Part shown: piece after piece, positions 41,753 to 51,911 of the stretch
Layout: every line of letters starts with the position of its first letter
How positions within the stretch are numbered: position 1 is the stretch's first letter
Notes under the pieces: generated by a model
Databases searched by the model: none
Told to the model about the DNA's origin: nothing
What the model saw: the letters and a program-made list of their open reading frames with translations, nothing else
Position numbers and translations under genes: made by a program
NCBI RefSeq assembly: GCF_021555155.1
Contig: NZ_JAKGBU010000008.1
Span: forward strand, 20,488 to 84,487
Origin: Rhizobium alarense
GTDB lineage: Bacteria > Pseudomonadota > Alphaproteobacteria > Rhizobiales > Rhizobiaceae
DNA: 64,000 nucleotides
Direction: 5' to 3'

Positions 41753-42244
41753 CTAGCTGAGCGCGTCGATCTCGTCGTCGGTTAGCGATTCGGGAATGAC
41801 GGTGACGGGAATGGGGAAGGCCGCCCCGCGTCCCGCGAGCGAGGACACGAGCGGGCCAGGTCCTTCCTTCGCAGAACCCGCCGCCAGCACGAGAATGGCG
41901 ATGTCGCGATCCTCCTCGATCAGCGCGTTGATCTGCTCCGTCGCAATACCTTCCCGGATCACGCTCTCCGGCTCGATTCCAAGCGTCTCGCGCAACGACT
42001 GGGCCGCCTTCGCGAGCACGGCTTCGGCCGCCTCGTGCGCCTCGGCCCGCATGATTTCCTCGACGCCGAGCCATTGCTGGAAATCGCCGTTGGCGATCAC
42101 GTAGAGCAGGACGACGCCGCCGTTCGAATTCCTCGCGCGCGCCGCGGCATAGTGGGCGGCACGCTGGCATTCCGGCGTATCATCGATCACCGCCAGGAAT
42201 TTGCGGCGATGGCCCTCCTGCCTGGAAAGTCGTCGAGAAACCAT
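41753..42244 (-). CDS. Universal stress protein UspA family
   Basis: 163-aa single-domain Usp of alpha/beta-fold. It starts with a basic tail (MVSRRLSRQEGHRRKFLAVI), has the strand RRKFLAVIDDTPECQRAA, and ends with a G-x-x-G-type nucleotide region AAGSAKEGPGPLVSSL and IPVTVIP. Ligand binding is uncertain because the usual G2xG9G(S/T) spacing is only partly kept. It lies between trpS and nfuA on the same strand, with its own probable promoter between 42245 and 42311. Confidence 0.88.
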   Translation of the reverse strand: MVSRRLSRQEGHRRKFLAVIDDTPECQRAAHYAAARARNSNGGVVLLYVIANGDFQQWLGVEEIMRAEAHEAAEAVLAKAAQSLRETLGIEPESVIREGIATEQINALIEEDRDIAILVLAAGSAKEGPGPLVSSLAGRGAAFPIPVTVIPESLTDDEIDALS

Positions 42245-42311
42245 GAGGCCCCCTCGTTCTCACGTCGATTCCGGGTGACCTTATAGGAATTTCCGGCAAT
42301 GGGAATTGGCC

Positions 42312-43382
42312 CTAGCGGAGAAATCCGACGATGTCGCGAACCTCGTTCATGGTCACCTCGGCCCGCGCCCGCGCCCGCTCGCCGCCGTCGCGCAGGATGG
42401 CATCGATGTGCGACGTGTCGCCGAGAAGCCGCCGCATCTCGGCGCCGACCGGGGCCAGAACCTCGACCGCAAGCTCGACGAGCGCCGGCTTGAACACCGA
42501 GAACTGCCGGCCGCCGAAATCGGCGAGCACGTCCGCCTTGGTCTTGTCGGCGAGTGCCGCATAGATGCCGACGAGGTTGTCCGCTTCCGGCCGTCCTTTC
42601 AGTCCCTCGACCTCGCTCGGCAAGGCATCGGGGTCGGTCTTGGCCTTGCGGATCTTTTTCGCAACCGTATCCGCGTCGTCGAGCAGGTTGATGCGCGACA
42701 GGTCCGACGCATCCGACTTCGACATTTTCTTCGTTCCGTCGCGCAGCGACATGACGCGCGGCGCCGGGCCGCCGATCAGCGGCTCGATCATCGGGAAATA
42801 GGCATGCACCGGCTCCTCGCCGACGACGATGTCGATACCCTTGCCGGTCGCCCGGATGTGTTCCTTGAAGTCGATGTTGAACTTCTGGGCAATGTCGCGG
42901 GCAAGCTCCAGATGCTGCTTCTGGTCGTCGCCGACCGGCACGTGGGTGGCGCGGTAGACGAGGATGTCGGCAGCCATGAGGCTCGGATAGGCGAGCAGCC
43001 CGAGCGATACCTGCTCGGCATTCCTGCCGCCTGCCTTGTCCTTGAACTGGGTCATGCGTTCCATCCAGCCGATGCGGGCGACGCAGTTGAAGACCCAGGC
43101 GAGCTCCGCATGCTGCGGCACAGCCGACTGGTTGAAGACGATGTGTTTGCGGGGGTCGATGCCGGAGGCGATGAAGGCGGCCGCGATGGAGCGGATCTGA
43201 CTGCGCATGTCGTCGTGCACAAGCTGGGCGGTGATCGCATGCAGATCGACCACGCAATAGATACAGTCGTTGTCCTGTTGCAGCGCCACGAACTTGCGGA
43301 TCGCACCGAGATAGTTGCCGAGATGGAGATTGCCGGTCGGCTGAACGCCGGAAAAGACGAGTGGCTTGAAGGTCCCTGTCAT
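42312..43382 (-). CDS. trpS: Tryptophanyl-tRNA synthetase
   Basis: Class I aminoacyl-tRNA synthetase of 356 aa. The HIGH-type motif is [17 protein letters not shown] and the KMSKS motif [10 protein letters not shown]; the Trp-binding segment around [20 protein letters not shown] is conserved. Ribosome site AGGAA lies six bases before the ATG at 43382. A small open frame with an excellent ribosome site occupies the leader (43470-43520). Confidence 0.96.
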   Translation of the reverse strand: MTGTFKPLVFSGVQPTGNLHLGNYLGAIRKFVALQQDNDCIYCVVDLHAITAQLVHDDMRSQIRSIAAAFIASGIDPRKHIVFNQSAVPQHAELAWVFNCVARIGWMERMTQFKDKAGGRNAEQVSLGLLAYPSLMAADILVYRATHVPVGDDQKQHLELARDIAQKFNIDFKEHIRATGKGIDIVVGEEPVHAYFPMIEPLIGGPAPRVMSLRDGTKKMSKSDASDLSRINLLDDADTVAKKIRKAKTDPDALPSEVEGLKGRPEADNLVGIYAALADKTKADVLADFGGRQFSVFKPALVELAVEVLAPVGAEMRRLLGDTSHIDAILRDGGERARARAEVTMNEVRDIVGFLR

Positions 43383-43469
43383 TGCTTGTTCCTGCAGGCT
43401 GGTGGAGGGCCCGGGCCCTTCTATCGGACGCGCTTATGCACGGCACAGGGTCGGCGATCAAGAGGCCCG

Positions 43470-43520
43470 CTACGCCGCTTCGGAAGCCGACCGATCGAGG
43501 AACCCCAAATCGCCGTGCAT
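43470..43520 (-). CDS. Possible 16-aa leader ORF upstream of trpS
   Basis: On the minus strand an ATG at 43520 has a near-perfect Shine-Dalgarno (TAAGGAG, six bases upstream) and encodes MHGDLGFLDRSASEAA before a TAG. It contains no Trp codon, so it is not a classical trp attenuator. The stop lies about 88 bases before the trpS ATG. It could be a translated leader or chance; a ribosome site this strong without a gene is unusual. Confidence 0.3.
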   Translation of the reverse strand: MHGDLGFLDRSASEAA

Positions 43521-43630
43521 GCAAAACTCCTTATAATTGACATCTTCCGGTTCTCTGCTCCCGGCGGGGAGACGGCCAGGCGGGCCTTGATCGGCCGCGT
43601 TTGACGCAGGGGCGCAAACAGGAGCGTGCC

Positions 43631-44122
43631 ATGCGGAGAAACTGCTCAACCCTCCTCACCTGGGTCGTTGCCCTGACATCGATCTTCGCAACCGAAACCA
43701 TGGCCGGCGACAGTCGCAATGCGGCGAAAAGCGAGAAGGCAAACGACGCCAGAATCTACGCCGTCCAGACCTCGCGCGTGCGGCATCGATGTTTCCCGGG
43801 CAGGCTGCGGGCCGTGCTCGCCCATATAACACGGCAGGTCGGGCGCCGCCCCCTCGTTACGTCGGGTTATCGGTCGTCCGGCCGCAGCGGCTCGCTGCAC
43901 CGCAAGTGCCTTGCAGCCGACATCCGTGTTCCCGGCGTATCCGTCAAGCGGATCGTGGCGGCCGCCAGGTCCGCACCCGCCATCGGCGGCATCGGCACCT
44001 ATTGCAACGGCATCGTCCATGTCGATGTCGGTACGAAACGGCGCTGGCACCATTGCGGCGGCCGCAAGCGCGGCCTGGCCGAACTGACCCGCTCGACGGC
44101 TGAGACCGTGGCGATGCGCTGA
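43631..44122 (+). CDS. M15-type (DUF882-like) zinc peptidase, exported
   Basis: 163-aa secreted protein with a signal peptide (MRRNCSTLLTWVVALTSIFA, cleavage near TMA-G). The D,D-peptidase-like metal site reads TSGYRSSGRSGSLHRK then CLAADIRV (His90, Asp97) and GIVHVDVG (His130), the pattern of the peptidase M15 / YcbK (DUF882) group. A substrate in peptidoglycan is likely. The protein is rich in arginine and has four or five cysteines (C54 region, C93, C125, C142), which may form disulfides. It stands alone on plus between trpS and a convergent VOC gene, six bases apart. Confidence 0.75.
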   Translation: MRRNCSTLLTWVVALTSIFATETMAGDSRNAAKSEKANDARIYAVQTSRVRHRCFPGRLRAVLAHITRQVGRRPLVTSGYRSSGRSGSLHRKCLAADIRVPGVSVKRIVAAARSAPAIGGIGTYCNGIVHVDVGTKRRWHHCGGRKRGLAELTRSTAETVAMR

Positions 44123-44127
44123 GACGA

Positions 44128-44520
44128 TCAGCGGGCCGGCTGCAGCAGGTCCCACTTGTTGCCGAAGGCATCCTCAAAGACGGCGACCGTGCCGTAGGCC
44201 TCCCTGCGTGGTGGCTCGTGGAAACGTACGCCCGCCGCGGCGAAGGCGGTGAAGTCGCGTTCGAAGTCGTCGGTGTGGAGAAAGAAGCCGACGCGGCCGC
44301 CGGTCTGGTTGCCGACGACCGCCTGCTGTGACGCATCAGCCGCTTCGGCCAGGAGCAGCCCCGTGCCTTCGCCTCCTTTCGGGCGAACCACCACCCAACG
44401 CTTTCCGTCGGGCAGTTTCGTATCCTCGACGAGAGCGAAGCCCAGTGCGCCGCAATAGAAGGCGATCGCCCGATCGTAGTCGGGCACGACAAGCGTCACC
44501 AGCGCGATCAGGCCGCTCAC
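44128..44520 (-). CDS. VOC-superfamily (glyoxalase/bleomycin resistance-like) protein
   Basis: 130-aa single-domain vicinal-oxygen-chelate protein with two beta-alpha-beta-beta-beta units. The first (IALVTLVVPDYDRAIAFYC) and the second (VGFFLHTDDFERDFTAFAAAG) lead to the closing VFEDAFGNKWDLLQP, where a metal-ligand Glu could sit. The enzyme activity is not readable. The start is a GTG at 44520 that overlaps the murJ stop (GTGA), so it belongs to the glnD-murJ unit. Confidence 0.85.
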   Translation of the reverse strand: MSGLIALVTLVVPDYDRAIAFYCGALGFALVEDTKLPDGKRWVVVRPKGGEGTGLLLAEAADASQQAVVGNQTGGRVGFFLHTDDFERDFTAFAAAGVRFHEPPRREAYGTVAVFEDAFGNKWDLLQPAR

Positions 44521-46112
44521 TCGCCACCATCCGCAGGATCGGGCTTCACCGCCGCCTTGCGCCTGATGTTGCGGCGGATCATGCCGAGATCGGCACCACC
44601 GATGAGGAAGGCCACGCCGAAATAGATCCCCATGGCGAGCACCACCAGAGCCGCAAGTGCACTCACCTGGTCGAGCAAGGGCGATGTCGGTGCGAGCCGG
44701 TCGGCGAGTGCTCCGGAGGCATAGTGGAGACTGACCGCCATGATGATCGTCGCGGTCACAAGCCGCGCCACGCGCCAGGCCAGCGCCTTTTCCAGCGGCC
44801 AGTGACCGCGCCGGACGAGAGTTGCGAACAGGAAGATCGCCGTCAGCCAGCCGGAGACCGCTTCGGCGGTCGCAATGCCGCGCTCGTGAAAGAGCGGGAA
44901 GAGCGAGACGGCAAGGATGCAGTTGACGACCACCGACAGCAGCGTGATGCGCATCGGCGTCTTCGTATCCTCGCGGGCGAAAAAGCCGGGATTGAGCGCC
45001 TTGATCATGACGAAGCCGGGCAGGCCGAGACCGTAGATGGCGAGAGTGCCGGCAACCACCGCCGTCGTCTCGGTGCCGAAGGCGCCGCGCTCGTAGAGCA
45101 CGCGGACAATCTCGTCGGAGATGACCCAGAGCGCGCCGGCGGACGGCAGTGTCAGGAAGAGCACGAATTCCAGCGAGCGGTTCTGCAGATTGCCGGCCTC
45201 CCGCTCGTGGCCGCCCTTCAGGGCACGCGCGAGCTCGGGCAGGAGCACGACACCGACCGCGATGCCGACGACACCAAGCGGCAACTGGTAGACGCGGTCG
45301 GCATATTGCAGCGCCGAGATGGCGCCGTCCTTCGTGGAAGCGATCATCTGGCCGATCAATTGATTGATCTGCGTGATGCCGCCTGTCACCGCGGCCGGCA
45401 GGGCGAGCCACAAGAGGCGCTTCACGTTCGGCGTCATGCGCGGCCGGCGGAAGCCGATCTTCATGCCGGCATGACGCACACCGGCATAGAGTACGGCCAT
45501 CTGCAGAAGCCCCGCTGCAAGCACGCCCCACGACAGGTACCAGGCCGTATCGAGCGGCGAGGCCCCCGCATGGAGCGCATAGCCGAGCGCCCCGATCAGC
45601 ACCACGTTCAGGAAGACCGGCGCAACGGCGGCGGCGAAATAGTGGTGCAGCGAATTGAGCATGCCGGAGAGCATCGCCGTCAGCGACATGCACATGAGAT
45701 AGGGGAACATCACGATCGCAAGCTCTACCGTGATGTCGAACTTCTCCGCGTCGCCGACAAAGCCCGGCGCGATGATCCAGGCGACGATCAGCGGCATGGA
45801 AAGTTCCATGACGATGGTGATCAGCAGCAGGACCGTGAAAAGAACGCCGAACACCTCCTCCGAGAACCGCTTGGCGCCGTCCGGCCCGTTCGCCTCGATC
45901 TCCTTCGCGAAGAGCGGAACGAAGGCTGCGTTGAAGGCACCCTCGGCAAAAAGCCGCCGGAAGAGGTTCGGGAAGCGGAAGGCCGCATAGAAGGCATCCG
46001 CCATCGGCCCGGTGCCGAGTGCTGCCGCCATCAGGGTCTCGCGCGCGAAGCCGAGCACGCGGCTGCCGAGCGTCGCGCCGCCAACGGTCGCGAATTTGCT
46101 GACCAGACTCAT
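44517..46112 (-). CDS. murJ: Lipid II flippase MurJ
   Basis: MOP-superfamily flippase that moves lipid II across the inner membrane. The 531-aa protein has about 14 predicted helices and starts [20 protein letters not shown]. It has the N-terminal arginines and the [25 protein letters not shown] segment that line the central cavity in MurJ. It overlaps glnD by four bases (ATGA). In rhizobia the glnD-murJ pair is conserved. Confidence 0.95.
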   Translation of the reverse strand: MSLVSKFATVGGATLGSRVLGFARETLMAAALGTGPMADAFYAAFRFPNLFRRLFAEGAFNAAFVPLFAKEIEANGPDGAKRFSEEVFGVLFTVLLLITIVMELSMPLIVAWIIAPGFVGDAEKFDITVELAIVMFPYLMCMSLTAMLSGMLNSLHHYFAAAVAPVFLNVVLIGALGYALHAGASPLDTAWYLSWGVLAAGLLQMAVLYAGVRHAGMKIGFRRPRMTPNVKRLLWLALPAAVTGGITQINQLIGQMIASTKDGAISALQYADRVYQLPLGVVGIAVGVVLLPELARALKGGHEREAGNLQNRSLEFVLFLTLPSAGALWVISDEIVRVLYERGAFGTETTAVVAGTLAIYGLGLPGFVMIKALNPGFFAREDTKTPMRITLLSVVVNCILAVSLFPLFHERGIATAEAVSGWLTAIFLFATLVRRGHWPLEKALAWRVARLVTATIIMAVSLHYASGALADRLAPTSPLLDQVSALAALVVLAMGIYFGVAFLIGGADLGMIRRNIRRKAAVKPDPADGGE

Positions 46113-49006
46113 TGTTCCGCCCTGGCCCTCTTCTGCCCCGGCGGGGTCGATGGGGCGATCATGCCCGACGGCATGCGGTCGCGCAGTTCGTCCGCCTCGT
46201 CGGCCATCACGGCCTTGAGACGTGCGGCGATGTTGCCGTGGCGGTTCTCGTTGGTGATCTTCTGGCCGAGAAGATCGGTCACGTAGAACGTATCGATCAC
46301 CTTCTCGCCGAACGTGGTGATGTGGGCCGAGGCGATGTCGAGCGACAGGTCCGAGAGCACCGAGGCGACCTCGGAGAGCAGGCCGGGCCGGTCGAGGCAC
46401 TCGATCTCGATGACGGTAAACTTGTTGGAGAGTGTGTTCGAGATCGTGACGGCCGGCGGCACGGTGAAGGTCTTCGTGCGCTTGCGGCCCTTCGTCCGCG
46501 TCGCGATCACCTCCGGCAGCCGTTTGCGGCCGGCAAGCACGTCCTCGATCATCTTGCCAATCGTCCCGGCCCGGCGCGTCTCGTCCGCATCGTCCGGAAA
46601 TTCGCGATTGACCAGAATCGTGTCGAGCGCCCGCCCGTCCGATGTCGTGAAGATCTGCGCATCGACGATATTGGCGCCCGCCGCCGCGCAAGCGCCGGCG
46701 ATCACCGAAAGCAGGCGCGGATGGTCCGGCGAAAGCACCGTAATCTCGGTGATTGCATGAAAGGAATCCGTGCGCACCATCGTGGCGAGTGCCTGGCCGG
46801 CCTTGTCCGACGACCAGATGAAATTCGCATGCCGGACCTGGTCCTCGAGCGGGACGCTCAGAAGATAGGGCTCGTAGTGCAGCTTCGAATAGGCCTTGCG
46901 GTCCCTCTGGCTCCAGTCTACGAGCGCGCCGGAAAGCGTTTCGCGAGCGTGTTTCGCCCGCTCCCGGCGCGAGACCTGCGAAAAGCCGCCGGAGATCAAC
47001 AGCTCGGTCTCGTAGTAGAGCGTGCGCAAGAGCTGACCCTTCCACCCGTTCCAAACGCCGGGGCCAACGGCACGGATGTCGCAGACCGTCAGCACAAGAA
47101 GCATTTTCAGCCGCTCCATCGACTGGACGCGGTCGGCGAAATCCATGATCGTCTTGCGGTCGTTGAGGTCGCGCGTCTGCGCCACCATCGACATGGTGAG
47201 ATGTTCCTCGACGAGCCAGACGACGAGTTCGGTCTGCTTCGGCGACAGCCCGAAGCGCGGGCAGAGCTTGCGGGCCACCCGCGCACCGGCCGCCGAATGG
47301 TCTTCCGGCCGGCCCTTGGCGATGTCGTGCAACAGAACCGCGACATAGAGCGACACGCGGTCTTCGACGCCCGGCAGGATCTCCGCGGCCAGCGGATGCG
47401 CCTCGCGCTCGCGGCCCTGGTCGATGTCGGCGAGCACGCCGACGGCGCGGATCAGATGCTCGTCCACCGTATAGTGATGATACATGTTGAACTGCATCAT
47501 CGCGACGATCTTGCCGAATTCGGGGATGAAGCGGCCGAGCACGCCCGCTTCGTTCATGCGGCGGAGCATGAGTGCCGGATCGCGCGGGGACGTCAGGATG
47601 GACAGGAAGAGGCGGTTCGCCTCGTCATTGTCCCGAAGCGCGTTGTTGATCAGCTTCAATGACCGCGTCACCTGCTTCAGCGCATCCGGATGGAATTCGA
47701 GATCGTTGATGTCGGCAATGTGAAACAGGCGGATCAGGTTGACGGGATCACGGCGGAACACGTCCGGGTCGGCAAGGGTGATGCGACCGCGATCCTCGAG
47801 GAAATCCAGCGTGCCCGGAATCTTGCGGTGCCGCCGGGTGAAGCGGCTGATGACGGCGCTGATGCCGGGTGCTTCCTTGGCCTGCTGGTCCTCCAGCGTC
47901 GCACACAGGATGCGGGTCAGGTCACCGACATCCTTGGCGACGAGGAAATAATGCTTCATGAAGCGCTCGACGGCCGAGAGGCCGGGATGTGGCTGGTAGC
48001 CGAGCGCCTCGGCGATGTCGCGCTGGATGTCGAAGGACAACCGCTCCTCCGCCTTGCCCGTCAGGAAATGCATGTGGCAACGCACCGCCCAGAGGAAATC
48101 CTCGGCCTTCTGGAAAAGCTTGTATTCGCGCCGCGACAGCACGCCGAGCTTCACGAGCTCGGCCGGGTCGCGCACCTGGTAGAAATATTTGGCGATCCAG
48201 AACAGCGTATGCAGGTCGCGCAGCCCCCCCTTGCCCTCCTTCACGTTGGGCTCGACGAGATAGCGGGTGTCGCCGGCCTTGCGATGGCGCTCATCGCGTT
48301 CGGCAAGCTTCGCGGCGATGAACTCGGGGCCCGTGCCGCGCACGACGTCGCGCTCGAAGCGCAGCGAGAGCTCGTCGAAAAGCGGTCGTGATCCGCAAAG
48401 GAAACGCGCCTCGAGGATCGCGGTGCGGATCGTCATGTCGCTCTTCGAAAGCCGGATGCTCTCCTCGATGTTGCGCGTCGCGTGCCCGACTTTGAAGCCG
48501 AGGTCCCACAGGACATAGAGCATGAACTCGATAGCCGGTTCGCTCCAGGGTGCCGGCTTGGCGGGCAGCAGGAACAGGAGATCGATGTCCGAGCCCGGCG
48601 CCAGCGTGCCGCGGCCGTAACCGCCCACGGCGGTCACGGTGATGCGCGAGGCGGGCGGCGCATGTGCCGCGCTGAAGACATGGTTCAACGCGAAATCGTG
48701 CAGCACGGAGATGATCTGGTCCTGCAGCCAGGAAATCCGTGCCGCGCAGGCAAGACCTCCGCCGTCGACGGAGAGAAGCGCGCGCGCCCGGGCGCGCCCG
48801 CCTGCATTCGCCTGCTTCAGCGCGGCGACCAGCGCCTGCCGCATCTGGTCGCGGTAGTCCGCATGGGCGCTCGCGATGAACTCGCATTTCTGACGCAATG
48901 CCGTAACGTCGAGCAGCCCCATCTCTTCGGGCGCCGGTATGTGTCTATTCATCGAATGCCGGCCCGAATCGTGCCCCTGTACCTCATTCGCCCTTTCGGT
49001 GCGCAT
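46109..49006 (-). CDS. glnD: Bifunctional [PII] uridylyltransferase/uridylyl-removing enzyme
   Basis: Senses glutamine and adds or removes UMP on PII proteins (GlnB/GlnK), controlling nitrogen assimilation. The 965-aa protein has an N-terminal nucleotidyltransferase domain with the [10 protein letters not shown] motif (residues about 138-147) after [11 protein letters not shown] middle UTase domain follows, then an HD domain with [17 protein letters not shown], and two C-terminal ACT domains ([20 protein letters not shown] and [20 protein letters not shown]). The start at 49006 has AAAAGGG upstream; ATGs at 48952 and 48922 would shorten the N terminus. Confidence 0.95.
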   Translation of the reverse strand: MRTERANEVQGHDSGRHSMNRHIPAPEEMGLLDVTALRQKCEFIASAHADYRDQMRQALVAALKQANAGGRARARALLSVDGGGLACAARISWLQDQIISVLHDFALNHVFSAAHAPPASRITVTAVGGYGRGTLAPGSDIDLLFLLPAKPAPWSEPAIEFMLYVLWDLGFKVGHATRNIEESIRLSKSDMTIRTAILEARFLCGSRPLFDELSLRFERDVVRGTGPEFIAAKLAERDERHRKAGDTRYLVEPNVKEGKGGLRDLHTLFWIAKYFYQVRDPAELVKLGVLSRREYKLFQKAEDFLWAVRCHMHFLTGKAEERLSFDIQRDIAEALGYQPHPGLSAVERFMKHYFLVAKDVGDLTRILCATLEDQQAKEAPGISAVISRFTRRHRKIPGTLDFLEDRGRITLADPDVFRRDPVNLIRLFHIADINDLEFHPDALKQVTRSLKLINNALRDNDEANRLFLSILTSPRDPALMLRRMNEAGVLGRFIPEFGKIVAMMQFNMYHHYTVDEHLIRAVGVLADIDQGREREAHPLAAEILPGVEDRVSLYVAVLLHDIAKGRPEDHSAAGARVARKLCPRFGLSPKQTELVVWLVEEHLTMSMVAQTRDLNDRKTIMDFADRVQSMERLKMLLVLTVCDIRAVGPGVWNGWKGQLLRTLYYETELLISGGFSQVSRRERAKHARETLSGALVDWSQRDRKAYSKLHYEPYLLSVPLEDQVRHANFIWSSDKAGQALATMVRTDSFHAITEITVLSPDHPRLLSVIAGACAAAGANIVDAQIFTTSDGRALDTILVNREFPDDADETRRAGTIGKMIEDVLAGRKRLPEVIATRTKGRKRTKTFTVPPAVTISNTLSNKFTVIEIECLDRPGLLSEVASVLSDLSLDIASAHITTFGEKVIDTFYVTDLLGQKITNENRHGNIAARLKAVMADEADELRDRMPSGMIAPSTPPGQKRARAEQ

Positions 49007-49050
49007 GCGCTATACCCTTTTCGAGCCCGTAAAGACAGTGATCCTAAGCG

Positions 49051-51804
49051 TCAGGCATTGCCAAGTTGTTTCTTGAGCGCATAGAGCGCCTCCAGAGCGT
49101 CTCTCGGCGTCATGTCGTCCGGGTTCAGGGCCTTCAGCGCCTCCTCGACCCTGGATGCGCCCTGGCGGCCCTTCGCCTCTTCCCGCCGTACCGCCACCTG
49201 GAAGAGCGGCAGGTCATCGATGAGCTGGCTTGCCGGATTCTTCCGGTCGGCGTCCTCGAGTTTCGCCAGCACGTCCCTGGCGCGGGCAACCACGGAGGCG
49301 GGAAGGCCGGCAAGGCGGGCGACCTGGATGCCGTAGGAACGATCCGCCGCACCGGGGCCGACCTCGTGCAGGAAGATCACGTCGCCGTCCCACTCCTTGA
49401 CGCGCATCGTGGCGTTTGAAAGACGCGCGAGCTTCTCCGACAGCACCGTCAATTCGTGGAAATGCGTTGCGAAGAGGCCACGGCAGCGGTTGGCCTCATG
49501 CAGGTGCTCGACGGCCGCCCAGGCGATCGACAGGCCGTCGAAGGTGGCCGTGCCGCGGCCGATCTCGTCGAGGATCACGAGCGAGCGCTCGGTCGCCTGG
49601 TTGAGGATCGCCGCCGTCTCGACCATTTCGACCATGAAGGTCGAGCGGCCGCGCGCCAGGTCGTCCGACGCACCGACGCGGGAGAAGAGCCGGTCGACGA
49701 CGCCGAGATGCACCTCGTCCGCAGGCACATAGGCGCCCATCTGCGCAAGGATTGCGATCAGCGCGTTCTGGCGCAGGAATGTCGACTTGCCGCCCATGTT
49801 CGGACCGGTGAGCAGCCAGATCGCGCCAAAGGCGCCGCCGTCCCGCGGCGAGAGATCGCAGGAATTGGCGACGAAGGCGCCGCCGCCCTGCCGCCGCAAC
49901 GCCTGTTCCACCACAGGATGACGGCCGCCGACAATCTCGAACATCGTCGAGGAATCGACGACGGGCCGGCAATAGGCCTGTTCCTCGGCAAGGGCCGCAA
50001 GGCCCGCCGTCACGTCGAGCACGGCGAGCGCGCGCGCCGCCGCCTTGAGGGGTTCGGCATCGCAGACGACTTTGGCCGTGAGGCGGTCGAAGACGGCGAG
50101 TTCGATCGCCAGCGCCCGGTCTGCAGCATTGGCGATCTTGGTCTCCAGCTCCGAAAGCACCGTCGTCGTGAAGCGCATGGCACCGGCCATGGTCTGGCGA
50201 TGGATGAAGCGCGCCTTCGCCGTGTCGCCCTCGGTCAATGCCGCGGCGTTTCCGGCGGAGACCTCGATGAAGTAGCCAAGCACGTTGTTGTGCTTGATCT
50301 TGAGGGAGCGGACGCCGGTCTCCTCGGCATATTGCAGCTGCAGCCCGGCGATCACGCGGCGCGACTGGTCGCGCAGTGCCCGCATCTCGTCGAGCTCCGC
50401 ATCCGCCCCTTCCCGCACGAACCCGCCGTCGCGCTTGAGGAGCGGCAGTTCGTCGGCGAGCTGTGCCGAGAGCGTATCCAGCAGCGGCTGGGGCAGCGCG
50501 TCGATCGCGGTCCGCGCCTCCGCAAGCTCGCCGTCGAACGCCTTTCCGGCCGCAAACGACGCGATGGCGCGGGCGACGCGAAGCCCTTCCAGGATGGCGC
50601 CGAGGTCGCGCGGCCCGCCGCGTCCGAGCGCCAGACGGGCGATGGCGCGCGGCATGTCGGGCAGGCGCTTCAGATGATCGCGCAGTTCGGCCGCATATGC
50701 CGGAAGGCCGATCAGCGCGGAAATCGAATCGAGCCGCCGGTTGATCGCCGCCGGATCGGTGAGCGGCGACATCAGCCGCTCGGCCAGCAGCCGCGCTCCG
50801 CCGCCGGTCACCGTGCGATCGATCGCCTTCAGAAGCGTGCCGCCCTTCTCGCCGGACAGTGTCCGTACCAGCTCGAGATTGGCGCGCGTCGCGGGATCGA
50901 TGAACAGCGTCGAAGCGGAGCTCTCGCGCTCCGGCAACCCGAGCGGCGGGCGTTCGGCGATCTGGGTCTTCTCGACATAAGCTATCGCTGCCGAAGCGGC
51001 CGACATCTCGGCACGCGAGAAGGTGCCGAAACCGTCCAGCGTGCGCACGTCGTAAAAGCGCGCAATACGGCTCTCGGCCGTCGCACTGTCGAAAAGCACG
51101 GCGGGCTGTGGCACGGCAACCCGCCCGATCACGTCGAGCACCGGCCGGAACTCCGGATCATGGAACAGTGTGTCGGGCAGGATCAGCTCACGCGGCTCGA
51201 CGCGCATGATGTCGGCAAGAAGGCGTTGCGGCGCCGTCTCGGAGAGGCGGAAGACGCCGGTCGAGATGTCGACCCAGGCGAGTGCCATTGCCGGCTCGCC
51301 GCCGCCGCGAATGCGCGACAGAGCCATCAGATAGTTGGAATCCGACGGCGACAGCAGCTTTTCCTCGGTCAGTGTGCCGGGCGTGACGAGCCGCACGACG
51401 TCGCGCCGAACCACCGACTTGGAGCCGCGCTTCTTCGCCTCCGCCGGGTCCTCGACCTGCTCACAGACAGCGACGCGGAAGCCGAGGGCGATCAGCCTCT
51501 GAAGATAGTCGTCCGCCGCATGCACCGGCACGCCGCACATCGGGATGTCCTGGCCGAGATGCTGGCCGCGTTTGGTGAGCGTGATGCCGAGTGCCCGCGA
51601 CGCGTCGGCGGCATCCTGGAAGAACAGCTCGTAGAAGTCCCCCATCCTGTAGAACAGCAGGCTGTCCGGATTGGCGGCCTTGATCTCGATATACTGCTCC
51701 ATCATCGGCGTGGCCGATGCCCGGCTCTCGCCCGTGGCGAGCTCGGCCGTCGTCAGGATGTCGTTCGGGCGCAGGATCTGATCGTTCACGGAAAGACAGT
51801 TCAT
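49051..51804 (-). CDS. mutS: DNA mismatch repair protein MutS
   Basis: Mismatch sensor ATPase of 917 aa. The N-terminal mismatch-binding motif is GDFYELF with Phe57 and Glu59 (F-x-E), followed by connector, lever and clamp domains. The ATPase domain has Walker [21 protein letters not shown], Walker [18 protein letters not shown] and the conserved [17 protein letters not shown]. The ATG at 51804 is chosen because family similarity begins soon after it, although the frame is open up to 51921. It is divergent from maeB with 107 bases between the starts. Confidence 0.96.
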   Translation of the reverse strand: MNCLSVNDQILRPNDILTTAELATGESRASATPMMEQYIEIKAANPDSLLFYRMGDFYELFFQDAADASRALGITLTKRGQHLGQDIPMCGVPVHAADDYLQRLIALGFRVAVCEQVEDPAEAKKRGSKSVVRRDVVRLVTPGTLTEEKLLSPSDSNYLMALSRIRGGGEPAMALAWVDISTGVFRLSETAPQRLLADIMRVEPRELILPDTLFHDPEFRPVLDVIGRVAVPQPAVLFDSATAESRIARFYDVRTLDGFGTFSRAEMSAASAAIAYVEKTQIAERPPLGLPERESSASTLFIDPATRANLELVRTLSGEKGGTLLKAIDRTVTGGGARLLAERLMSPLTDPAAINRRLDSISALIGLPAYAAELRDHLKRLPDMPRAIARLALGRGGPRDLGAILEGLRVARAIASFAAGKAFDGELAEARTAIDALPQPLLDTLSAQLADELPLLKRDGGFVREGADAELDEMRALRDQSRRVIAGLQLQYAEETGVRSLKIKHNNVLGYFIEVSAGNAAALTEGDTAKARFIHRQTMAGAMRFTTTVLSELETKIANAADRALAIELAVFDRLTAKVVCDAEPLKAAARALAVLDVTAGLAALAEEQAYCRPVVDSSTMFEIVGGRHPVVEQALRRQGGGAFVANSCDLSPRDGGAFGAIWLLTGPNMGGKSTFLRQNALIAILAQMGAYVPADEVHLGVVDRLFSRVGASDDLARGRSTFMVEMVETAAILNQATERSLVILDEIGRGTATFDGLSIAWAAVEHLHEANRCRGLFATHFHELTVLSEKLARLSNATMRVKEWDGDVIFLHEVGPGAADRSYGIQVARLAGLPASVVARARDVLAKLEDADRKNPASQLIDDLPLFQVAVRREEAKGRQGASRVEEALKALNPDDMTPRDALEALYALKKQLGNA

Positions 51805-51911
51805 CCAAAAAAACAGGTGCCACCCTAGCCATGGGCCGCTATAGAAGACAACACCCAAGGGTCGGCGCGGGGATGCCGCCCACAGGAGCTTGGGCCGATG
51901 AGGGAGGGCAC

